Of a stretch of DNA of 40,699 nucleotides, positions 34,601 through 40,699 are shown one piece after another. Every line of letters begins with the position of its first letter. Position 1 is the first letter of the stretch. The notes under the pieces were generated by a model. That model saw only the letters and a list, made by a program, of their open reading frames with translations, was not told where the DNA came from and did no database searches. The DNA comes from an uncultured Eubacterium sp. (GTDB taxonomy: Bacteria > Bacillota > Clostridia > Lachnospirales > Lachnospiraceae), in NCBI RefSeq assembly GCF_937958975.1, contig NZ_CALGRE010000058.1:1-40699 (forward strand). Reading direction: 5' to 3'. The position numbers and the translations under genes were made by a program.

Positions 34601-35148
34601 ACAAGAAACTCTTCTAATGCAATATTTCTGTTTGTATTTCTCATTACCTGATTGTATAACGTTATTGCATGGTCATCATCCCTGAGGAAAAAATCTTTAA
34701 ACTCTTTCGAGAGAAACAAAATTAATGCTTCATCATAACTGTTTTTTACAAGCCGAACAAACCCTTTCAAATCAGTAATATTACCAATAGAAGAGTTTAT
34801 TTCTTTTTTCTTTATAGTAATGGCAAATGGAATCGCATAATCCCCGGCCGTCGTAATTATACTGATTGTACCACTGATAATCTGTCCCTCCAGCATATTT
34901 CTACTGGAAACAACATACTTTACAGTGTTATGAATTCCATAAAATTGATTATTCTCAAAGGAAACATGATTATCCGTAGAAAAGACAATACCTTTTACCG
35001 GCATTCCATGCTTTCCCTTTATACTGATTTCACCACGCCAATTTTCTCCCTGTTCTAGTTCCACTGCGATTCTATTTTCAGATATCTCTGCATCCGGCGT
35101 TTCAAATACCGCGTTTCCCGATGCCAGTTTTTCAATTAATGCTTTCAA
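31612..35148 (-). CDS. DUF5717-like giant protein, alpha-solenoid with beta domains
   Basis: 1178 residues, no signal peptide or membrane segment seen. The N-terminal ~115 residues are beta-rich and Ig/BACON-like (NRIAVELEQGENWRGEISIK, KYVVSSRNMLEGQIISGTIS); a second beta domain covers about 210-310 (WGYVDIDVEVQGDFFYNC, GRIILRTANEKLVYDVVIVN). The middle, from about 320 to 1020, is almost all helical repeats of TPR/solenoid type. A beta-rich C-terminal part follows (VDITYSIKTPEGRTKKVTEE, MFYGEEIDYSITEYSD), then a helical end. Overall it resembles DUF5717, a Lachnospiraceae-associated family that I recall next to DUF5716. Its ATG directly follows the rarA stop with no gap. Probably a large scaffold; no catalytic motif identified. 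Confidence 0.85.
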   Translation of the reverse strand: MKALIEKLASGNAVFETPDAEISENRIAVELEQGENWRGEISIKGKHGMPVKGIVFSTDNHVSFENNQFYGIHNTVKYVVSSRNMLEGQIISGTISIITTAGDYAIPFAITIKKKEINSSIGNITDLKGFVRLVKNSYDEALILFLSKEFKDFFLRDDDHAITLYNQVMRNTNRNIALEEFLVGMKLKDRVKISIVDKIKEYTDIKENYGDILNVSRSGWGYVDIDVEVQGDFFYNCKDKISGDEFNGKIAEYQYLINAGRLHGGSNCGRIILRTANEKLVYDVVIVNQKESIDEYLRIKKSNIDFVKNYLDFRTDIIDGKRWKDRVLELAQQRLIYDKNDITGVLAKAQISILNSNDDQAKEYLNRAAQLVSTVNERDVVYYCYYLYLKSLYKNDQGYTHDVKEEIKGYFEGGYDRWQLLWILFYMDERYDENPSLKYTLVKRMFNSGCTSPVMYYEAAKVLNKQPELLRMMNKFEVQVLNFAGKYHMVGIELAKQAADIIGREREFNESYIKILSRLYEDTESTDVLYCICGAIINGNKVNKEYSKWISEGVRKELKITNLYEYYIYTADTGKYEMLEKSAYKYFSYGTDTLAYNKDYFFANLVSNFKETDELYVKCREDLEKYVTDEVRKGNNNCHLRVIYERVLTDDFIVGELINKMPEILHTYQIRVENKHVKHVIVNHKEIMEAQTVSFNDNVAYIQLYTDNPVIVFMDGRGRIISDIKYEITKMDIHVPLKKQGSNLLTELCEIEQIMKLPENNTGRIIELKAMVQAPGLTKEFRQRLKEFIVDYYYKGYDKGDLDIYILQFNMSELSMSARNKVMEIMIRKDFNEMIYPYMVKYGYQGICLPLLERVCIALSVEPEYDGNELLIEMCADVFRNGCRDENILIFLGKYYETGTLELYQLFLAMKSKEIKDNTLAERLLVQYIFEGNTENKIYDIYLAYLEGPTGTVIRKAFYTYVTYNYFIKKLQCPDIIWEILEQEYDNGLNTPVICSIAFVEALSKKMNLTEQQIKIVQSLIETLAKNNVNFEFYKKFNKWFKIPFNLVDKTIIDFRTNPKHRVDITYSIKTPEGRTKKVTEEMGSIYQGIFTKEIIMFYGEEIDYSITEYSDEFPLGKVVDNYSVRITEKNIYNDETRFGMINGMMICRALGREDAAREIMHSYALCKEAGKEIFKLL

Positions 35149-36471
35149 TTAAAAAATACCTCTTAACTTATTTAAATGTTTTTTTACTTCTATCTCATAT
35201 CCCAGATTTCCGGGCTCATAAAACGTTTCGTCTTCCAGACCATCCGGAAGATACTGCTGCTCCACATAATGATTCGGATAATCATGTGCATATTTATATC
35301 CCAATCCATGTCCCAGTTTTGCCGAACCTTTATAATGGGAATCCATTAAATGTGCCGGTACCTTAGCAGTAACTGTATTCTTTACTGTTTCCATTGCACT
35401 GAATACTGCATTGCATGCAGAATTACTCTTAGGGGATGTTGCCACATATATGACAGCCTCCGATAAAATAATCTGTGCTTCCGGCATACCTACCTGATGT
35501 ACCGCCTGTGCTGCTGAATTAGCTACAACTAATGCCTGAGGATTTGCCATTCCTACATCCTCTGCAGCACAAATCATAATTCGTCTTGCAATAAAATCAA
35601 CGCTTTCTCCGGCATACAACATTTTTGCCAGATAATAAACTGCGGCGTCCGGATCTGACCCCCGCATACTCTTTATAAATGCCGAGATTGTGTCATAATG
35701 ATTATCACCCGACTTGTCATATCGAAGCGCCCTTTTTTGTATACATTGCTCTGCCACATCCAAGGTAATATGTATTTTTCCATCCGCTGCTTTATCTGTA
35801 GTTAACACTCCAAGCTCCACTGCATTGAGTGCCATTCTGGCATCTCCGTTAGATATTTCTGCAAGAAAATCTACTGCTTCGTCTTCGATTACTGCATTAT
35901 AAACACCCATTCCATTTTCACTGTCATTTACAGCCCTGAAAATTAGTTCTTTAATATTATCCACACTTAATGGATGGAGTTCAAAAATAATTGACCTGGA
36001 AATTAAAGCTGTGTTTACTTCAAAATATGGATTTTCTGTTGTGGTGCCAATTAATATAACCGTTCCATCTTCCACAAAAGGTAAAAGATAATCTTGCTGG
36101 CTCTTATTAAAGCGGTGAATTTCATCCACGAAAAGAATCGTTTTCTTTCCGCTCATAGCCATATTCTGTTTCGCCTTCTCCACTACACTCTCCATATCTT
36201 TTTTACCCGACACCGTAGCATTGAGCTGGGTAAATTCTGCACTGGTTGTATTGGCAATGACCTTTGCCAATGTAGTTTTTCCTGTACCGGGCGGTCCAAA
36301 AAAGATAACGGAACGAACCTTGTCCGCTTTGATAGCTCTGTATAAAAGCTTTCCCTCACCGATAATATGTTCCTGACCAACAACCTGTTCCAGTGTAACC
36401 GGTCTTAGCCTGCTGGCAAGGGGAGATTCCTTTTCACTATTTATATTTCTTGCATAATCAAATATGTCCAT
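35149..36471 (-). CDS. rarA: AAA+ ATPase RarA/MgsA (replication-associated recombination)
   Basis: 440 residues, usual length. Walker A FFGPPGTGKTTLAKVIANTT, Walker B TILFVDEIHRFNKSQQDYLL, sensor 1 ILIGTTTENPYFEVN, and arginine-finger region ISRSIIFELHPLS; then the RarA-specific C-terminal tetramerisation domain (KSMRGSDPDAAVYYLAKML, RIMICAAEDVGMANPQALVV, LPDGLEDETFYEP). RarA acts at stalled replication forks with SSB. It heads a run with the DUF5717- and DUF5716-like genes and the TPR gene, and is divergent from citrate synthase. The promoter lies in the repeat-containing intergenic region. Confidence 0.96.
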   Translation of the reverse strand: MDIFDYARNINSEKESPLASRLRPVTLEQVVGQEHIIGEGKLLYRAIKADKVRSVIFFGPPGTGKTTLAKVIANTTSAEFTQLNATVSGKKDMESVVEKAKQNMAMSGKKTILFVDEIHRFNKSQQDYLLPFVEDGTVILIGTTTENPYFEVNTALISRSIIFELHPLSVDNIKELIFRAVNDSENGMGVYNAVIEDEAVDFLAEISNGDARMALNAVELGVLTTDKAADGKIHITLDVAEQCIQKRALRYDKSGDNHYDTISAFIKSMRGSDPDAAVYYLAKMLYAGESVDFIARRIMICAAEDVGMANPQALVVANSAAQAVHQVGMPEAQIILSEAVIYVATSPKSNSACNAVFSAMETVKNTVTAKVPAHLMDSHYKGSAKLGHGLGYKYAHDYPNHYVEQQYLPDGLEDETFYEPGNLGYEIEVKKHLNKLRGIF

Positions 36472-36515
36472 TCTTAACCTCTATTACAACGCATATGTAT
36501 CCACTGATTGTACTC

Positions 36516-36629
36516 GCACAATCGGTATTTTCCTCGTTATTGTACCATGTCGATTACCATCTCCATGGAGTTTGTCGTCAAATACCGATTTATGCAAGCA
36601 TAATCGGTATTTTCCTCGTTATTGTACCA
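36516..36629. repeat. 32-bp direct repeats plus inverted copy between rarA and citrate synthase
   Basis: Two direct copies (36516-36547 and 36598-36629; GCAYAATCGGTATTTTCCTC then GTTATTGTACCA) differ at one base and lie 82 bp apart. An inverted copy of AATCGGTATTT is at 36580-36590; with the second copy it forms a 15-bp hairpin (one bulged T, 2-base loop). Read on the minus strand each copy contains TGGTACAAT, an extended -10 look-alike, so the copies may be duplicated rarA promoters. The whole 336-base gap (36472-36807) contains no gene that I can support. Confidence 0.85.
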
Positions 36630-36723
36630 CAAAAATACATATAATTATAGAAATATACAGAATATTTCTAAACTTTCTTGATTATACAGTCATTCTACAA
36701 AATAATGTTTTTTCTCTGTTTTA

Positions 36724-36752
36724 TTGAGATAATTCGCATTTTATGGTAAACT
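36724..36752 (+). promoter_or_regulatory. Promoter of citrate synthase
   Basis: TTGAGA (36724-36729), 17 bases, TAAACT (36747-36752), 55 bases before the start codon. The -10 is imperfect. Confidence 0.4.
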
Positions 36753-36807
36753 TATCCTTCATATGGTGCATTTTGTATTGTAAATAAAAAAGAAAAGGAG
36801 GGAATGT

Positions 36808-38187
36808 ATGTTAATAAATGAAAAGACAATCGAAAGTGAAGATAAACTTACCGCTCAAATTAACAGATACGCAGACCGCTGTATCAATAATTCCTGTATT
36901 GACCCGGACTTATACGACCAATTTAATGTAAAAAGAGGTCTCAGAGAGAAAGGCGGTAAAGGCGTTTTGACCGGTCTTACAGAAATCGGAGATGTTCATT
37001 CATTTGAAGTTGTTGATGGTAATACAGTACCATGCGAAGGTCAGTTATTCTATCGTGGTATCGACATCAATAACATTGTAAACGGTTTTATTGCCGAAGA
37101 CCGCTTCGGTTTTGAAGAAGTAACCTATCTTTTATTATTTGGAGAACTTCCAAACAATGACAGACTCAAAAAATTTAATCACGTCCTAGGCGAATATCGT
37201 AATCTTCCATCATCATTTGTGCGTGATATTATCATGAAAGCTACCAGTAAAGATATGATGAATCTGTTAGCACGATGCGTTTTATCATTATATTCATGGG
37301 ATGACAACCCTGACGACACTTCAATTTCAAATGTCCTGCGCCAGAGCTTAAGTCTTATAGCCAGAGTACCTCTTATTTCCGTATATGGATATCAGTCTAT
37401 GCGTCACTATCACTATGGTGACAATCTCCATATCATAAATCCGGACCCTGAGCTTTCCACCGCTGAAAATATTTTAAGACTCTTAAGACCGGACAGTTCA
37501 TACACTGCGTTAGAAGCAAAAATACTTGATTTAGCTCTTGTACTTCATGCAGAACACGGTGGCGGAAACAATTCAACATTTACGAATCATGTTGTCTCAT
37601 CATCCGGAACAGATACCTATTCCGCAATTGCCGCTTCTCTTTGTTCTCTAAAAGGGCCAAAACATGGCGGTGCTAATATTAAGGTCAAGAAAATGTTCGA
37701 CCACATGAAGGAAACTGTAAACGACTGGAATGATGATGAAGAAATTACAAATTACTTAAAAGCGATACTTGACAAACGAATTTACGACAAATCAGGTTTA
37801 ATCTATGGCATAGGGCATGCTGTTTATGCTATTTCAGATCCCAGAGCTAAATTACTCAAAGGATTTACCGAAAAACTTGCTAAGGAAAAAGGCTTCATGG
37901 ATGAATATCAATTATATCAGAATGTGGAACGCCTCGCTCCGGAAGTTATTTCAAAATCTCATAAGAGACAAAAACGTGTCAGTGCAAATGTAGATTTTTA
38001 CAGCGGATTTGTTTATTCTATGTTGGGACTGCCTGACGAATTATATACCCCTATGTTTGCCGCTGCCCGAATGGCAGGATGGAGTGCACATCGTATTGAG
38101 GAAATTATAAATGCAGGCAAAATCATTCGTCCTGCTTACAAGAATGTCGCAAGACCAACAGATTATATTCCATTAAAAAACCGGTAG
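36808..38187 (+). CDS. gltA: Citrate synthase
   Basis: 459 residues. Condenses acetyl-CoA and oxaloacetate to citrate. Active-site elements: first histidine in LHAEHGGGNNSTFTNHVV, second in YGIGHAVYAISDPRAKLL, aspartate in NVDFYSGFVYSMLGLP; citrate/CoA-binding LKGPKHGGANIKVKKM and AARMAGWSAHRIEEI. N-terminal substrate lid LFYRGIDINNIVNGFI. Slightly longer than the 370-430 typical forms because of an N-terminal extension, as common in Clostridia. The ATG follows AGGAGG by only 5 bases; a nearer-upstream ATG at 36804 is out of frame and ends after 5 codons. Other TCA genes do not adjoin it; in fermenters it usually feeds glutamate synthesis, which fits gdhA elsewhere in the window. Confidence 0.96.
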   Translation: MLINEKTIESEDKLTAQINRYADRCINNSCIDPDLYDQFNVKRGLREKGGKGVLTGLTEIGDVHSFEVVDGNTVPCEGQLFYRGIDINNIVNGFIAEDRFGFEEVTYLLLFGELPNNDRLKKFNHVLGEYRNLPSSFVRDIIMKATSKDMMNLLARCVLSLYSWDDNPDDTSISNVLRQSLSLIARVPLISVYGYQSMRHYHYGDNLHIINPDPELSTAENILRLLRPDSSYTALEAKILDLALVLHAEHGGGNNSTFTNHVVSSSGTDTYSAIAASLCSLKGPKHGGANIKVKKMFDHMKETVNDWNDDEEITNYLKAILDKRIYDKSGLIYGIGHAVYAISDPRAKLLKGFTEKLAKEKGFMDEYQLYQNVERLAPEVISKSHKRQKRVSANVDFYSGFVYSMLGLPDELYTPMFAAARMAGWSAHRIEEIINAGKIIRPAYKNVARPTDYIPLKNR

Positions 38188-38208
38188 TGCTTTGCACTAT
38201 CGGTTTTT
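38176..38208. terminator. Bidirectional terminator between citrate synthase and the nitrilase gene
   Basis: AACCGGTAGTGC pairs with GCACTATCGGTT around TTT (one G-T pair), flanked by an A run and a T run. The citrate synthase stop codon lies inside the left arm. It can also terminate the convergent gene ending at 38229. Confidence 0.88.
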
Positions 38209-38228
38209 TAATGAGTTCTTTTACACAC

Positions 38229-40645
38229 CTATCTGCGAATTATTTTTGAATCACACCATTTACTGTAGTATTCTTTTTTATCTACTATTTTATAAGCTCT
38301 TGCCTTGATATAATATTTCTTATTTGCCTTCAATTTTTTCAATGTAAATATGGCTTTTTTTACTTTCTTCGTAATCGTTGTCTTCTTACTGAATTTACGC
38401 TTTGTTGAATATTTAACAACGTACCCTGTTGCCCCTTTTACTGATTTTAAAGTAATCTTAGCTCTGGTCTTTTTTATTCTCTTAACTTTTTTAATCCCGG
38501 TCTTTCCCACAGTTACTTTTTTAGGAGCAGCGACTTTATTCCTGTTCTTTGTAAATCCAACTACTGTAATAATCTCATCCGATGTGAGTTTTACTGTGGC
38601 AAATCCTTCTGAAACAGGCGCTATTATCCTTCCCTTCAAAGTATAAATTTGGACGATATCTGCCTTTGTATCTACCGGAACAGATACGAGGATTTCCCCT
38701 TCATACGGAATATATTTACCTGTATACTCTCCTGTAACCGTCTCCGTTGTTATTCCATTTGTATTTGTTAATGTACGCTTATTATACGTTGTAGTAAGCT
38801 CTGCCTTACTTGTCACTGTATATGATACAGCAGATATTGGGGTATAACCACTTAATTTATAGTCTGCTGTTTTTGCTTCTGATTTCGTAACTGACAACTC
38901 AGTTTCCTTCATTATCTTATCACCATAAATTGTCACTCCGCTTGCTTTGTCTTCATATGTCTTACTATCAACCGTATACCCATATGTATCATAAAACAAT
39001 TTCGTATACCATTTATAATAGAGTTCCGGTCTATAATCATACGGATTATCACTATAGAATTTATAAAGTGTTGCCTTCGATAAATCAAACTCTCCACTAT
39101 AATATTGATTGAATGTATCCGGTGTGATATTCATATACGGATATTTGGTTCCATCTGATGTAACTCCTGACTCTGTATAATTACCAAATACATATGTTCC
39201 TGTTGTAGTTGTATCGTCTAATCCGATACAAACAGACGCTCCTGGAAAAATATAAGTTCTCGCCGATATTCTTCCATTATTATTCTGTCCATAAAGATTT
39301 GTAACCTGATTAAATATTGCTTTTTTATCAGCGTCTGCAAACCATGTTGTATCCATATCGTCTACCGTATAACCATAACCCGCAAGCAAATTTATGACTG
39401 ACTCTGTAACAGGTCCTTCATATCCTACAAGATTAGATGTTATCATAAAACTGTCATCCCTAAGCATGAAACTTTCTAATCGGTTCTGATAAGTTAACTG
39501 CCATGAACCGTCAAAACAATTATTGCTTGCAGCACCCGCTGTACAGTTCACTGCAATTCGACAGCCTTTTTGTGCATATGTCCTCTGTAATTCCTGATAA
39601 TTATAAATATCTGCACAAATCGCCACACCGACATATCCAAACGGTGTCTCAAACACACCATCGTTTTCTGTTGCATACGCAGCCCAGTTTGGTTCCGGTG
39701 ATGCCAGATTTACTTTTCTATATGACTGAATTAAATCCGGTCCCAGAATAGCAACTGAGTTCCAGTACAAATCCGAATCCACCTCATCTTTTTCAGGCAA
39801 ACCAATTAACACATACATTCCATAACTTTCTGCCAACTTCTGAATTTCTGTAATACACTCCGACGGCTTATCACCACGAACGGTCTGTGCCAATACATGC
39901 TGCATATATTTGTCACCAAACTTTGCCCTTAATTCCTCGTCATAGCTGTCCGGCACTACAACATCATATCCGGTAAGTGCCATCTCCGGAAATACCAGCA
40001 ACTCGATTCCGTCCTTATTGGCTTTCTTCATAATATCTTTAATTAACTTCACATTGGTATCTAAATCTCCCCATACCGGATGAAAGTTTACAGATGCAAC
40101 CTTTACATTATCTTTATACTTGCTTTCTTTTCCATATGCCGGCAGATTGTAATGTGTAAGCTTTCCATACCAGTCTGCTAACTGATTTAATCTTCTGGAA
40201 CTCATTCCGTTCGATGTATCTCTGGAACTTGTAGAAACTTTACCACTCACAACTCCTGCCTCTGTTGTTACTGACGGCTTCACACCTCCGTCACAACCGG
40301 CAATCCATCCACTGGCACTTCCATAAGATGTACAGGCATGACTTTCACCAAAATATGTTGTATCTCCATCAGCTGTATACAAATTGGCAACAGCAACATA
40401 TCTGGAATACATTCTCACATAAGCATAAGTTGTTGTATACATATCGTACTCTGCCTGACTGAATTTTATATGATTTCCGGTTTCATATCCATAAGACTGT
40501 GATACCAGAACCATCCTTACAGACGAACCATAATAATATTTTCCAAGTTCAGCAACGTCTGAAAACTCCTGTCCTAAAGCGAGACCAAATTTACCATATT
40601 GAGTTGTTAATACATATGGTTCATCTCCGACACTCAATCCTTCTG
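38229..40645 (-). CDS. Tandem nitrilase-like surface protein with C-terminal Fn3 domain, 5' end missing
   Basis: About 805 genomic codons; the true start lies beyond the contig end. The open frame continues into adapter, so its apparent MTGVLTCALPI start is artificial. Residues are numbered from that artificial M. A C-terminal half of a first nitrilase-like domain (about 21-118) is followed by a complete second domain (about 190-500) with the catalytic triad E232 (FPEMALTGYD), K322 (YRKVNLASPE) and C355 (GVAICADIYNY). The first domain aligns at YGKFGLALGQEF with glycine (G36) in place of the catalytic cysteine. After about residue 600 comes a beta region, then a lysine-rich Fn3-like domain (about 718-816; TGYVVKYSTKRKFSKKT), typical of clostridial surface proteins. 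It likely hydrolyses an amide or nitrile outside the cell; substrate unknown. It resembles the glutaminase/amidase branch, but this is not certain. Confidence 0.88.
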
Positions 40646-40699
40646 AGATCGGAAGAGCACACGTCAGAACTCCAGTCACATACGCAGATCTCGTATGCC
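40646..40699. other. Illumina adapter with 8-base index at the contig end (contaminant)
   Basis: AGATCGGAAGAGCACACGTC starts at 40646 and continues as the TruSeq read-1 3' adapter to 40679, with one mismatch (A for T at 40666). Bases 40680-40687 (ATACGCAG) occupy the index position, and ATCTCGTATGCC (40688-40699) is the following flow-cell sequence. Not genomic. Confidence 0.97.

Noticed and set aside
36516..36629. Possible CRISPR array (two 28-32 bp direct repeats)
   Set aside because: Only two copies, 50-base interval containing an inverted copy, no cas genes, no further repeats.
40646..40679. ATG start of the nitrilase gene at 40677-40679
   Set aside because: The codon and following 10 codons are adapter sequence, so it cannot be the real start.

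Overview
The window looks like a contig end from a low-GC, endospore-forming anaerobic Firmicute, most likely a member of the Lachnospiraceae (Clostridia). The evidence is the spoIIAA-spoIIAB-sigF cluster, spoVA genes, a T-box-controlled valS, and several proteins of families that I associate mainly with Lachnospiraceae (DUF5688-, DUF5716- and DUF5717-like). Species cannot be fixed from the sequence. The last 54 bases are not genomic: they match an Illumina TruSeq-type adapter with an index, so position 40645 is the real end of the assembled DNA.

Layout. 1-1.8 kb: a 3'-truncated single-pass membrane protein, a tRNA-Arg(CCG) and a DUF5688-like protein. 1.85-4.7 kb: an ABC ATPase-FtsX permease fusion whose promoter is followed by a perfect 10-bp inverted repeat, probably an operator. 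4.7-8.9 kb: a large secreted modular enzyme joining a pectate-lyase-like beta-helix, two CBM6-like modules and a GH18 domain. 8.9-12.2 kb: deoC, typA and a YigZ-family gene. 12.3-14.9 kb: a class A penicillin-binding protein. 14.9-16.6 kb: gdhA with a long hairpin-containing leader and a tandem repeat upstream of its promoter.

16.6-23.2 kb is sporulation: spoIIAA-spoIIAB-sigF, a 39-codon membrane peptide, spoVAA-VAB-VAC and a 63-codon peptide form one run. A strong bidirectional terminator and an oppositely oriented putP separate this run from spoVAD-spoVAE, which have their own sigma-G-like promoter candidate. 23.2-27.9 kb: a zinc-ribbon/TPR membrane protein, a 47-codon ORF and valS, led by a T-box riboswitch.

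28-36.5 kb is the least understood part. A two-gene satD-DUF3307 operon lies behind three 20-bp palindromes spaced exactly 29 bp apart. Upstream of it is a tight run of rarA, a 1178-residue DUF5717-like protein, an Hsp70/actin-fold DUF5716-like protein and a TPR protein. These two neighbouring modules are my best candidates for an undescribed system. SatD shows class-III-cyclase-like motifs plus a helix-turn-helix, and is coupled to a polytopic membrane protein.

36.5-40.6 kb: a divergent intergenic region with 32-bp direct repeats and an inverted copy, citrate synthase, and a 5'-truncated surface protein. That protein has two nitrilase-like domains, of which the first appears to have lost its catalytic cysteine. 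All functional statements come from reading the sequence; no database search was run.
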